Shown: one piece after another, positions 1 through 7,882 of the stretch
How positions within the stretch are numbered: the first letter of the stretch is position 1
Layout: each line of letters begins with the position of its first letter
NCBI GenBank assembly: GCA_017649745.1
Contig: JAGCGE010000327.1
Span: 1 to 30,646 of the forward strand
Direction: 5' to 3'
Source: Clostridiales bacterium
GTDB lineage: Bacteria; Bacillota_A; Clostridia; Saccharofermentanales; Saccharofermentanaceae
Length of the DNA stretch: 30,646 bases
Translations under genes and position numbers: made by a program
The notes under the pieces: model-generated
The model's input: the letters and a program-made list of their open reading frames with translations, nothing else
Databases searched by the model: none
Told to the model about the DNA's origin: nothing

Positions 1-904
1 GTCCACAATCCACAGTCTTAAGAAGTTCTGTAAAAGATCCTCTGTCATCACAGTTCATTTTGAGATCAAAAGCAACCTTCTCCTTAGGAAGATAACTCAA
101 ATACATTGAGTAGAGTTTCTTCTCAAAGGAACCATTCGGAATAGATGGCATAACAAGTGTCTGCGGCTGATCATGAAACTTATTCAAACATTCCACAATA
201 TATCCTAATGTTGCTTTATGAGTAACAGGACTATAACAATATTTACCATCTTCTTTAGCTACTGCATTTACACCGTCAAATTCACAGTGATGCTCCTTGC
301 CTTCTAAAGCATCAAACATTTCCTCAACAAGATCATCTATAAAGAGCAGTTCCAACTCAACAGAAGGATCATTAACTGTTATAGGAAGATCATTTGCTAT
401 GTTATTACAGAAAGTTCCGACTGCAGAATTGTAATTTGGTCTTACCCACTTACCCACAAGATTCGGAAATCTATAGATCAACACTCTTACGTCATTATCT
501 TTGCCGTATTCGAAGAATAGATCTTCTCCAGCCTTTTTACTCAGTCCGTATTCAGACGTACCAAACCTTCCTGCTAAAGTTGCTTGAATACTGCTTGAAA
601 GCATAACAGGTGCCTTATTATCATGTTTCTTAAGAGCATCCAAAAGTTGAGAAGCAAAACCAAAGTTTCCTTCCTGAAACTCCTTTGGATCTTGGGGTCT
701 GTTGACACCAGCAAGATTAAAGACGAAATCCGCTTTGGAGCAATACGCATCAAGTTCCTCCGCGGAAGAATCTATATCATATTCAAGTATTTCATCTATA
801 ACTACGTTAGGTCTTGTTCTATTCTTTCCATCTCTGATGTTCTTAAGATTCTCAACGAGATTTCTTCCAACAAAACCAGCTGCACCTGTAACAAGTATTT
901 TCAT
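1..904 (-). CDS. capF: CapF/FnlB: UDP-2-acetamido-2,6-dideoxy-hexos-4-ulose reductase (partial, 3' end outside window)
   Basis: Extended SDR that reduces the 4-keto sugar made by CapE on the way to UDP-L-FucNAc (cytoplasmic). The first 301 codons are in the window. The start ATG (902-904) lies 7 bases after a GGAGG. Visible: N-terminal MKILVTGAAGFVGRNL (GxxGxxG NAD(P) loop), an NLAGVNRP stretch, SSSIQA, and the catalytic Tyr/Lys in YGLSK. From about residue 245 the protein enters the region that is the C-terminal cupin domain in S. aureus CapF, and the window cuts there (ending near DRGSFTELLKT). The ORF has no stop inside the window. It begins 21 bases after the PIN gene, so capF is co-transcribed with an unrelated XRE-ImmA-PIN set, while its partners capG and capE lie beyond it. 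Family assignment is firm; the linked cupin domain is assumed. Confidence 0.9.
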   Translation of the reverse strand, partial: MKILVTGAAGFVGRNLVENLKNIRDGKNRTRPNVVIDEILEYDIDSSAEELDAYCSKADFVFNLAGVNRPQDPKEFQEGNFGFASQLLDALKKHDNKAPVMLSSSIQATLAGRFGTSEYGLSKKAGEDLFFEYGKDNDVRVLIYRFPNLVGKWVRPNYNSAVGTFCNNIANDLPITVNDPSVELELLFIDDLVEEMFDALEGKEHHCEFDGVNAVAKEDGKYCYSPVTHKATLGYIVECLNKFHDQPQTLVMPSIPNGSFEKKLYSMYLSYLPKEKVAFDLKMNCDDRGSFTELLKTVDCG

Positions 905-925
905 TAGCAACCTCCATATTCGCCT

Positions 926-1525
926 TTAATCATAAGCTCTTCTAATTCGTTTGAGTTCATTGTTAGAAATAGTTTTCCCGTCCTTAGCTTTTATGTATTC
1001 AACTAAATCAACAATTTTATAAACCTTTAATTGATAACTGTCACTATTAATCTTAGTCTTAGCAATACTATAAATCATCGACATATCGCTATCCTCAGAA
1101 AGAATTATAGGGATATTCTTAAATAATGCCAATAAAATAATATGAACATCACCCAAACTTGAACCCGAAAATCTTATATTAAAAACATCTGTTTCTTCTT
1201 CCAACCTATGCATCTTATCAGCTTTAATCGAATCACACGAAACCAACCTCGCATAAAACTCATTATATATCTCAATAAACAAGCCACTATAATATTTTCT
1301 AAATGCATCTGAAGATAAGAATTCTGTATATTCAATTACCCGACAGTTGTTCTGTTCTAGATTTTTCCTCATACGAGATGTAATACCCATTTCATTCTCA
1401 TAAGTATAAGGATGAACTAACAACTCAAAGCCTGCCTCATCAATTAGAGTGCGAAAATCTGGTGATATTTCAGTTCCTTTTTTAAACTTACTAAGGAAAC
1501 AAGTGTCTACTATAACCTTAATCAA
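926..1525 (-). CDS. PIN-domain-like protein, probable toxin/RNase partner of an ImmA/IrrE peptidase
   Basis: 199 aa. The N-terminus MIKVIVDTCFLS has the first PIN acidic residue (D7) after a hydrophobic strand. E43/E45 (TYENEMG), D126 in SSLGDVHIILLAL and D145/D147 in ILSEDSDMS complete a plausible metal-binding acidic set of a PIN ribonuclease fold, and the SLGD-helix-ILSEDSD pattern is characteristic. It is slightly longer than typical VapC (about 130 aa), with extra helices at about 50-115. The start is TTG at 1525: it has an AGGAG about 7 bases upstream and overlaps the end of the peptidase gene by 8 bases, so translation is probably coupled. PIN proteins paired with XRE/ImmA-type peptidases are known as predicted type II toxin-antitoxin-like modules. 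RNase activity is inferred from the fold only. Confidence 0.7.
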   Translation of the reverse strand: MIKVIVDTCFLSKFKKGTEISPDFRTLIDEAGFELLVHPYTYENEMGITSRMRKNLEQNNCRVIEYTEFLSSDAFRKYYSGLFIEIYNEFYARLVSCDSIKADKMHRLEEETDVFNIRFSGSSLGDVHIILLALFKNIPIILSEDSDMSMIYSIAKTKINSDSYQLKVYKIVDLVEYIKAKDGKTISNNELKRIRRAYD

Positions 1526-2351
1526 CCTTAGCTCCTGAAAAACGAATATTGTACTTTTCGTTATAATTTATATCATTAATATCGAAATCTTTTTTTATCT
1601 TTTCTATCAACGATTTATTGATCTTCGGATTTTTTGTAGCTTCATCGAGCAACTCACGCAAACCTGATATGGTTTTTATTCCAGTGTTGCTATTTATCAA
1701 TCTGTTCTCGTCTTTTTTTAGTAAATTAATTATTTTTTCCAAATCGACTTTTTCCTTGCTTAAAAAGAGATTGGCATCTTCATCAATTGCATTTACCTCA
1801 TGAAGTCGTTTTCTTACTGCATTAAATGGTGACATAAACCGATCCATTAATCTTGCAATTAGTTTCAGCATCTCAAGAACGGAAACTGAGTTTCTAATCC
1901 CTAATTCATTAGCTATACAATTAGTTTCTTTTACAAATTTACTTTCTGGCATCAAAAGTTCAGCGGCAAATCTATCAATTACTTTTTCTTCAAACCGCTG
2001 ATCGTTAGGATCCAAATTCATCTGTCCATCAAGCATAGCGCAAACTTCTTCATAAACATTTAATATATGACCCAATTCATGAGCTGCCGTAAACACCTGT
2101 TGTTCAACAGTTTTATCAGTATTAATGTAAACAAAATCCTCGAGATTATTGTTTACTATTTTTTTTATGTGAAATCCTCTATTCTTTTCATTTTCCAGAG
2201 GATAATAAATAACTGTACACTTACTCTCCAGGAGATCAAAAATACCATCTTTAATTACATCTTCAAAACTACCATTTCTAATTACGGTATCTGATATTTG
2301 CTGAATACATTTTTTTACACTTTCAGAAATAACACATTCATCTTTATTCAT
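1518..2351 (-). CDS. ImmA/IrrE family zinc metallo-endopeptidase
   Basis: 277 aa. HELGH at 91-95 within TAAHELGHILN is the zinc HExxH motif; the third ligand is probably E131 in DRFAAELLMP, an arrangement typical of ImmA/IrrE (COG2856) peptidases, which cleave XRE-type repressors or act as antitoxin parts. The N-terminal ~85 residues and the C-terminal ~130 residues (helical, Lys/Glu/Asn-rich) are not recognised. The start ATG has GAGGAG 6 bases upstream. It follows the XRE regulator after 48 bases that contain a perfect palindrome, and overlaps the PIN gene. The likely substrate is the XRE protein or the PIN protein's inhibitor state (inference from ImmA-ImmR and IrrE-DdrO precedents). AT-rich like its neighbours in the module. 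Confidence 0.85.
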   Translation of the reverse strand: MNKDECVISESVKKCIQQISDTVIRNGSFEDVIKDGIFDLLESKCTVIYYPLENEKNRGFHIKKIVNNNLEDFVYINTDKTVEQQVFTAAHELGHILNVYEEVCAMLDGQMNLDPNDQRFEEKVIDRFAAELLMPESKFVKETNCIANELGIRNSVSVLEMLKLIARLMDRFMSPFNAVRKRLHEVNAIDEDANLFLSKEKVDLEKIINLLKKDENRLINSNTGIKTISGLRELLDEATKNPKINKSLIEKIKKDFDINDINYNEKYNIRFSGAKVD

Positions 2352-2370
2352 CAGAATCTCCTCATAATAA

Positions 2371-2392
2371 AAGCTATACGCACGTATAGCTT
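2371..2392. promoter_or_regulatory. Perfect 22-base palindrome between XRE and ImmA genes
   Basis: AAGCTATACG and CGTATAGCTT are exact 10-base inverted arms around a central CA. It lies 7 bases after the XRE stop codon and just upstream of the ImmA ribosome-binding site. It could be an operator for the XRE protein (DNA dyad) or an mRNA hairpin that limits or processes the transcript between regulator and effectors. There is no T-run after it on either strand, so a standard intrinsic terminator is unlikely. Confidence 0.6.
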
Positions 2393-2399
2393 CCGAATA

Positions 2400-2729
2400 T
2401 CAAATCTGTTCTTTTAATTCAATATACTCATCCAATAAATCTACAATCTGATATAAATGTTCTTCACTACTAAACTTTTTGTTATATTCCAATCTTGGCA
2501 AAAGACAACTGCTATCTGGCTGAAATGACATTAATTCTTCTAGCGTTGTGTCAAACAACTGCGATATTCTTTCAATTTCTGTTGGCGCAAGAAATAATCT
2601 TCCTTCAATAAATCTATTGATATCTCGAATCGAAAATCCAATTCTTTGAGCTGCATCTTCGATAGATAAATTGTTTTTGACAATGATATGGTAAAATCCA
2701 ACACCAACACGTTGTGACATTTTCATCAT
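2400..2729 (-). CDS. XRE-family helix-turn-helix regulator
   Basis: 109 aa. Residues about 8-65 form a Cro/CI-type HTH: NNLSIEDAAQRIGFSIRDIN (helices 2-3) followed by RFIEGRLFLAPTEIERISQL and the typical FDTTLEELMS ending. The C-terminal 40 residues are acidic and not recognised. First of a three-gene set with the ImmA/IrrE peptidase and PIN protein, by analogy the DNA-binding repressor/antitoxin that is relieved by proteolysis. The start at 2729 is preceded by AGAGGTGATC; an in-frame ATG two codons later (MKMSQ then MSQ) is equally possible. The 69 bases upstream, after capG, hold an imperfect dyad (2765-2784) that could be its own operator. Confidence 0.8.
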   Translation of the reverse strand: MMKMSQRVGVGFYHIIVKNNLSIEDAAQRIGFSIRDINRFIEGRLFLAPTEIERISQLFDTTLEELMSFQPDSSCLLPRLEYNKKFSSEEHLYQIVDLLDEYIELKEQI

Positions 2730-2798
2730 AAGATCACCTCTTTCTTTTGTCCCGATTCATTTTAGTGGATGTATTCTACAACACTTCATGTACAATAA

Positions 2799-3962
2799 TC
2801 AACTATCCTTACGCCAAACCATCTTATTAACAACACCGACATAGGACTGAATAATCTTTACAACCTTATCTGATACATTCTCATCAGCATAATCAGGAAC
2901 TGGGATTCCATTATCACCGTTCTTGACCATCTCAACAGCTGTATCAACAGCTTGTAACAACCCTATTGTATCAATTCCGGAGAGAATGAAGCATCCTTTA
3001 TCAAGAGCTTCTGGACGCTCTGTAGATGTACGAATACATACTGCCGGAAAAGGATTGCCTATCGAGGTAAAGAAGGATGATTCTTCTGGCAAAGTTCCAG
3101 AATCAGATACAACGGCAAAAGCATTCATCTGTAAGCAATTGTAATCATGAAATCCCAATGGCTCATGTTGGATAACTCTCTTATCCAATTCAAAACCTGA
3201 AGCTTCCAACCTTTTCTTAGAACGCGGATGGCATGAATAAAGAATTGGCATATCATACTTATCCGCCATCTTGTTAATAGCTGTAAACAATGAAACAAAG
3301 TTTTTTTCTGTATCAATGTTTTCCTCGCGATGAGCAGATAACAATATATACTTGCCTTTCTCAAGTCCTAACTTTGAATGGATATCTGAAGCTTGTATCT
3401 TCTCGAGATTCATTCTAAGAACTTCTGCCATAGGAGAACCTGTTACATATGTCCTTTCCTTAGGAAGACCGCAATCAGCTAAATAACGACGTGCATGCTC
3501 AGAGTAAGCCATATTTACATCAGAGATAATGTCCACGATTCGACGATTAGTTTCTTCTGGAAGACACTCATCCTTACAACGGTTTCCAGCCTCCATATGG
3601 AAGATAGGGATATGTAATCTCTTAGCACCAATAACAGACAAACAACTATTAGTATCACCAAGAACCAAAACAGCATCTGGTTTAAGTTCAAACATCAACT
3701 GATAACTCTTAGCTATAATATTTCCCATTGTTTCACCAAGATCTGCACCAACGGCTTCCATATAAACCTCTGGATCTTCAAGTTCAAGATCCTTGAAGAA
3801 GACGCCATTGAGGTTGTAATCATAGTTTTGTCCAGTATGAGCGAGTATGGTATCAAAGTACTTTCTGCATTTCTTGATAACAGCAGCAAGACGAATGATC
3901 TCCGGACGAGTACCTACTATGATCAAGAGCTTGAGTTTTCCGTTATTTTTCCAATTTGCCAT
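2799..3962 (-). CDS. capG: CapG/FnlC: UDP-N-acetylglucosamine 2-epimerase family (UDP-L-FucNAc pathway)
   Basis: 387 aa, usual length for the WecB/CapG family (GT-B-like fold, cytoplasmic). It performs the final C2 epimerisation giving UDP-L-FucNAc. Visible: LLIIVGTRPEIIRLAAVI nucleotide-binding N-terminus, HTGQNYDYNLNGVFF, LVLGDTNS, HMEAGNRC, the catalytic-region PEETNRR, LLSAHREENID, and SDSGTLPEESSFF. The stretch between HMEAGNR and PEETNRR (CKDECL) and the following SDVNMAYSEHARRYL are characteristic of the CapG/FnlC branch rather than plain WecB. AAGGAG lies 8 bases before the ATG. It follows capE by 11 bases, so the pair is one operon; capF, normally adjacent, is displaced by the XRE-ImmA-PIN set. 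Confidence 0.92.
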   Translation of the reverse strand: MANWKNNGKLKLLIIVGTRPEIIRLAAVIKKCRKYFDTILAHTGQNYDYNLNGVFFKDLELEDPEVYMEAVGADLGETMGNIIAKSYQLMFELKPDAVLVLGDTNSCLSVIGAKRLHIPIFHMEAGNRCKDECLPEETNRRIVDIISDVNMAYSEHARRYLADCGLPKERTYVTGSPMAEVLRMNLEKIQASDIHSKLGLEKGKYILLSAHREENIDTEKNFVSLFTAINKMADKYDMPILYSCHPRSKKRLEASGFELDKRVIQHEPLGFHDYNCLQMNAFAVVSDSGTLPEESSFFTSIGNPFPAVCIRTSTERPEALDKGCFILSGIDTIGLLQAVDTAVEMVKNGDNGIPVPDYADENVSDKVVKIIQSYVGVVNKMVWRKDS

Positions 3963-3973
3963 ATATACACTCC

Positions 3974-5038
3974 TTAAGCCTCTACAGCATGAGGTCTACC
4001 CTCAAGCTCTTCTCTGACATAGTCAGTAGTCATAATCTTCTTAACTACACCATCGACATCAAGGAGGTTAGTATTGTGTGAAGTATATGCCTCCTCGCCT
4101 TCAGTTAATACTTCTCCATCAACATAAAACTTATCGTAATTAAGACTTCTTCCATCTGGAGCAATACGGAAATAGTTGCCCATGTCTGTAGCACGAAGTC
4201 TTTCTTCTCTTGTCATTAGGGTTTCATAAAGTTTTTCTCCATGACGAGTACCAATTATTTTTGTTTCTGTCTCTCCAAACACCTTCATAACGCCTTTAGC
4301 AAGGTCTCCAATTGTAGAGGCATCTGCTTTCTGAATAAACAAATCACCAGGTTCAGCATGTTCGAAAGCAAAAGCAACAAGATCTACAGCCTCGTCAAGA
4401 TTCATCAAGAAACGAGTCATATTCGGATCAGTAATAGTGATAGGAGCACCTCTCTTGATCTGATCAATAAACAACGGAATAACGGATCCTCTAGAACACA
4501 TTACGTTACCATATCGTGTACAGGACAATACCGTTCCACCCCTCTCAAAAGCCTTCTGAGCTCTTGCCTGAACAACTTTCTCTCCTACAGCTTTTGTCAT
4601 TCCCATCGTATTAATTGGATAAGCCGCCTTGTCAGTAGAAAGAAATACTACTCGTTCAACATTGTTCTCAACAGCAGCTGTAATAACATTATCTGTACCT
4701 ATGATATTTGTTTTTACAGCTTCCATAGGGAAGAACTCGCACGAAGGTACTTCTTTAAGTGCCGCAGCATGGAAAACAAAGTTTGCACCAAACATGACAT
4801 CACGAACAGAATCAAGATTTCTGACATCTCCGACATAGAAATTGACTTTATTGCAGTGCTCTGGAAACTGAGCTTGTATGGTATGTCTCATCCAATCCTG
4901 TTTCTTTTCATCACGACTTATGATGCGAATTTCACCTATATCTGATGAAAGAAAATGTTTGAGAACAGTGGAACCAAAGGAACCCGTACCTCCAGTTATT
5001 ACTAGTATCTTGTCTTTAAATGCTTTGTTAATAATCAT
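3974..5038 (-). CDS. capE: CapE/FnlA: UDP-GlcNAc 4,6-dehydratase/5-epimerase
   Basis: 354 aa, typical for CapE/FnlA. It turns UDP-D-GlcNAc into the 4-keto-6-deoxy L-hexose that CapF and CapG convert to UDP-L-FucNAc. Visible: VITGGTGSFGSTVL (GxxGxxG), GDVRNLDSV, FHAAALKEVPSCE, LSTDKAAYPINTMGMTKAVG, and C-terminal HGEKLYETLMTREE. The usual SDR YxxxK is MxxxK here, as known for this subfamily, with Thr-Asp-Lys taking part in catalysis. The start has AGGA about 9 bases upstream. It lies 31 bases after the SDR gene and 11 bases before capG. Confidence 0.93.
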   Translation of the reverse strand: MIINKAFKDKILVITGGTGSFGSTVLKHFLSSDIGEIRIISRDEKKQDWMRHTIQAQFPEHCNKVNFYVGDVRNLDSVRDVMFGANFVFHAAALKEVPSCEFFPMEAVKTNIIGTDNVITAAVENNVERVVFLSTDKAAYPINTMGMTKAVGEKVVQARAQKAFERGGTVLSCTRYGNVMCSRGSVIPLFIDQIKRGAPITITDPNMTRFLMNLDEAVDLVAFAFEHAEPGDLFIQKADASTIGDLAKGVMKVFGETETKIIGTRHGEKLYETLMTREERLRATDMGNYFRIAPDGRSLNYDKFYVDGEVLTEGEEAYTSHNTNLLDVDGVVKKIMTTDYVREELEGRPHAVEA

Positions 5039-5069
5039 TATGATTTTCCTAACCTTTTTATTGTTGTTT

Positions 5070-6140
5070 TCAAATACCTGTGTTCACTTGTTTAAGGATG
5101 TTAATTGTTCTACTAATTCCGTTTTGAATATCATATTTAGGTTTCCAACCAAGATTCATCAGTTTTTTTCCATTAAGTCTTGCTTTTGTTGCCTTACTAT
5201 AACCTGATGCTTCAACATCATTAGGAACCTCAAACACCACATTTTTCTCATTAATGCTTGAAATTATCGAGGCGAGATCCCTTAATAATATGTCACTATG
5301 CTCCTCTGCTATATTGTACGCCTCTCCTGAATCTCCGCAAAGCATAATATACAACATACCCGAGACAGAGTCGGCCATATATTGGTAACTGTAATACTGT
5401 GTGCCTTCAGATTTTAAAATAATATCTTTTCCCAGAATACCGTTTATAATAAACTGACTAACAGCTTTGGTATCAGTCATCAACATAGTTGGTCCATAAG
5501 AACGTGTAAAACGCGGAATAACAACATCTAATCCTTTTTGAGCCATATAAGCTTGACAAAGAGCTTCACCACATCTTTTGCTTTCTGGATATCCTGCTCT
5601 CAAAGTGTTTGAATTAATGTACCCGCAATAATCCTCATCAAATAGTTCAACATCTCTTCTGTTTTCTCCATAAATCTCATTAGAAGAAGCAAATATGAAA
5701 CGAGAAGCGCTATGTGAAACTGCTAAATCTAACATATTCTGCAAACCAACAATATTAGTTGTAATCGTCCCTATAGGATCTGTTGCATACTGCATCGGAT
5801 GAGTATTTGATGCAAGATGCAAAACATATTCTACCTTGCCCAAAGAATTCTCATTAAAAGCTTTATTTACATCATATTGAATAAAGTGAAAATGAGAATC
5901 ATTATATTTTTCCCCAAACCTTTTTTCTACTTTATCCCTGTTGCGCCCTAATGCATATACTACACAATTCAAATTAGAAGAGGTGTTTTTCTCTAGAATT
6001 ACATCTACAAAAAAACTCCCAATTAGTCCAGTTGTGCCAGATAATACAATACTTTTATTCTGAAGTTTTTCCCATGGCAAAGGTAATTCTGCCACATATC
6101 GGATATCCTCTTTGTACAGATCACAATCATATAAATTCAT
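5070..6140 (-). CDS. Extended SDR, NAD-dependent epimerase/dehydratase of the IspD/LicD cassette
   Basis: About 356 aa. The start is set at ATG 6140, 5 bases after GGAGGGG; an in-frame TTG five codons upstream is part of that site. Visible: VLSGTTGLIGSFFVDVIL (NAD loop), LHLASNTHP, FASSNEIYG and YPESK (Tyr/Lys intact), PRFTRSYGP, and NLGWKPKYDIQNGI near the C-terminus, resembling UDP-glucuronate decarboxylase/dTDP-glucose dehydratase-type SDRs. The substrate cannot be read from the sequence. Proteins of this kind recur beside IspD-like cytidylyltransferases and LicD proteins in capsule loci, as here, so it may act on a CDP- or UDP-linked precursor for the decoration. It is 20 bases after the pyruvyl transferase-family gene. 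Confidence 0.8.
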   Translation of the reverse strand: MNLYDCDLYKEDIRYVAELPLPWEKLQNKSIVLSGTTGLIGSFFVDVILEKNTSSNLNCVVYALGRNRDKVEKRFGEKYNDSHFHFIQYDVNKAFNENSLGKVEYVLHLASNTHPMQYATDPIGTITTNIVGLQNMLDLAVSHSASRFIFASSNEIYGENRRDVELFDEDYCGYINSNTLRAGYPESKRCGEALCQAYMAQKGLDVVIPRFTRSYGPTMLMTDTKAVSQFIINGILGKDIILKSEGTQYYSYQYMADSVSGMLYIMLCGDSGEAYNIAEEHSDILLRDLASIISSINEKNVVFEVPNDVEASGYSKATKARLNGKKLMNLGWKPKYDIQNGISRTINILKQVNTGI

Positions 6141-6160
6141 ATTAATCCCCTCCAAAATAT

Positions 6161-7150
6161 CTATATCATATGCCTATCTTTAAGTTTAAAGAAACGAAGA
6201 AGAAAAGTCTTTAGTAATTCACTTTGTTTTACAAACCATAAAACTTTGTTTTCACTATCTTTATTTTGTCTCATTATAGTCGCCATATCATAAATTGGAT
6301 TATAATCATCTTCAAATATCGAAGCATTAGAATCATATCCTGTAAAACGTTCACATCTTTTTGCCAGTGGTTCAGCAAATTCCTTATATTTCTCAGGATT
6401 TCGAGGTGGATTATTTACGTCGTATGAATATTCATCATTTATAAAATCACTAATCTTAACCCAATTAAACAGTCCTTCTAACCCATCAAAACGTGAAGAC
6501 CGTTCTTTGTCTTCGTATTCTAAAACACAAACTGGAGTTCCAAATGCAATGGTAACTACACAATAAGCATTATGATAAAGAAACAATGTATACTTAGCAA
6601 GTTTAAAACGATCTTCTGTATTAAAACAAACATTCTGATGTCTCGAAATGGATAACACTTTTTTATCAGTGCGTTGTTTTATTGTTTCAACTACTTCTTC
6701 CGGAACATCAACACATAATATATAGTCGTCAAAAAACTTGTGTTTCAATTCTGTATTTGGTAACAAAGTCGTCGTTAAACAGCCACTAAAATACGCATTT
6801 ATCCCTGCAGATTGCAAAAAAACAGCTGTTCCCTGATCTCTGCATCCAATTGGTTCATTTTTCTTAAAATGATCAAATACTTCGCCCTTTAAGAAACTTC
6901 GGTTTCGCAGAGTATATTTCAAATGAAACGAAACATATAATGGTTCTATAGAAGATGAAGGAGGGAATGTATTCTTCTTGTGTAGCCAATAATGATTCAT
7001 TATTACTTTAACGGGTTCATCATACCAAAAGTTCTTTGTATTTTCTCTATGAACATACACATCAACCTTTGGAATGAATCTCATTGCGGCTAAACACTGA
7101 ATCTCGTCACCAATGTTAATTGAAGATGTCTGTAGCAATCCATATTTCAT
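6161..7150 (-). CDS. Polysaccharide pyruvyl transferase family protein
   Basis: About 329 aa. The start chosen is ATG 7150 (MKYGLLQTSS), with AGGAG 8 bases upstream; the longer reading opens at a TTG at 7174 inside ispD. Family hallmarks: MKYGLLQTSSINIGDEIQ at the N-terminus, EPIGCRDQGTAVFLQSAGI and YFSGCLTTTLLPN in the middle, then a second Rossmann-like half (KKVLSISRHQN, AKYTLFLYHNAYCVVTIAFG). Family members transfer ketal-linked pyruvate from PEP in several exopolysaccharides, though many are uncharacterised and could have another transferase role. It starts 12 bases inside the end of ispD, so it is translationally coupled to the cytidylyltransferase. Confidence 0.82.
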   Translation of the reverse strand: MKYGLLQTSSINIGDEIQCLAAMRFIPKVDVYVHRENTKNFWYDEPVKVIMNHYWLHKKNTFPPSSSIEPLYVSFHLKYTLRNRSFLKGEVFDHFKKNEPIGCRDQGTAVFLQSAGINAYFSGCLTTTLLPNTELKHKFFDDYILCVDVPEEVVETIKQRTDKKVLSISRHQNVCFNTEDRFKLAKYTLFLYHNAYCVVTIAFGTPVCVLEYEDKERSSRFDGLEGLFNWVKISDFINDEYSYDVNNPPRNPEKYKEFAEPLAKRCERFTGYDSNASIFEDDYNPIYDMATIMRQNKDSENKVLWFVKQSELLKTFLLRFFKLKDRHMI

Positions 7151-7161
7151 ATCCATAACTC

Positions 7162-7878
7162 CTATTTTAACCAATTGTCTTTATCAGATTTTAAATATGC
7201 CTTGAACAGTTCAAGGTCATCTTTAGTTGTTAATTTGATATTTTTCTCCGAACCAGCTGCAAAATACAATCTAACGCCAAGCTCAACCATCATTGTATTC
7301 GTATAATGTGATCCATAGATGCCAATTTCTTTTTCATATGCTTCGTGATATTTAGAATCAAGAAGATCAAATCTATATGCTTGCGGAGTAGAAACTCTTC
7401 TAAGAGTTTCTCGAGGTATATACTTAGTAGTGCTAATCTCATCATCAATAACAAAGATCTGCTCATTATATGGAAGAGCAGTCACTGCATTACCATATTG
7501 ATTAGCTTTAATTATTACATCCGTTAATACAGTTTCATCAACCAATGGTCTTATACCATCGTGAACAACTATCACATCACTATCAGAAACTTTTCCTTCC
7601 AAATTGTAAACACCATTGCGAATTGATTCTTGGCCAGTCTCACCTCCAGAAACTACCCACTTGAGTTTAGTAATCCCAAACTGCTTAGCATATGCCCAAA
7701 GAACATCATGCCAACCATCAATGCAGACCACCTCAATAGCGTCTATTTGAGGATGTCTTTGAAAACCTTCAAGTGTATAGATTAAAACAGGTTTGTCATA
7801 AACATTTATAAATTGTTTAGGAATATCCTGTCCCATTCTAGCACCAGACCCACCGGCAATAATAATAGCAATCGTCAT
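7162..7878 (-). CDS. IspD/TarI-family cytidylyltransferase
   Basis: About 238 aa, typical length. The start is ATG 7878 (MTIAIIIAGGSG), with AAGGAGTG 6 bases upstream and 4 bases after the licD stop; the upstream in-frame extension to 7959 runs through licD and is unlikely to be used. Motifs: IIIAGGSGARMGQDIPKQF (CTP-binding loop with R14 and K21), VSGGETGQESIRNGV, VVHDGIRPLV, STPQAYRFDLL. Joins CTP with a polyol or sugar phosphate. In a capsule operon next to licD, TarI/Bcs1-like formation of CDP-ribitol or a related donor is more likely than the isoprenoid IspD reaction, but the substrate is inferred. It should supply the LicD transferase. Confidence 0.88.
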   Translation of the reverse strand: MTIAIIIAGGSGARMGQDIPKQFINVYDKPVLIYTLEGFQRHPQIDAIEVVCIDGWHDVLWAYAKQFGITKLKWVVSGGETGQESIRNGVYNLEGKVSDSDVIVVHDGIRPLVDETVLTDVIIKANQYGNAVTALPYNEQIFVIDDEISTTKYIPRETLRRVSTPQAYRFDLLDSKYHEAYEKEIGIYGSHYTNTMMVELGVRLYFAAGSEKNIKLTTKDDLELFKAYLKSDKDNWLK

Positions 7879-7882
7879 ATAA

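Noticed and set aside
2371..2392. Palindrome as an insertion-sequence or attachment-site end
   Set aside because: No transposase or integrase is nearby and no second copy was noticed in the window.
4241..4945. Plus-strand 234-aa open frame
   Set aside because: It is antisense to capE, whose protein is clearly conserved, and its translation has no family motifs.
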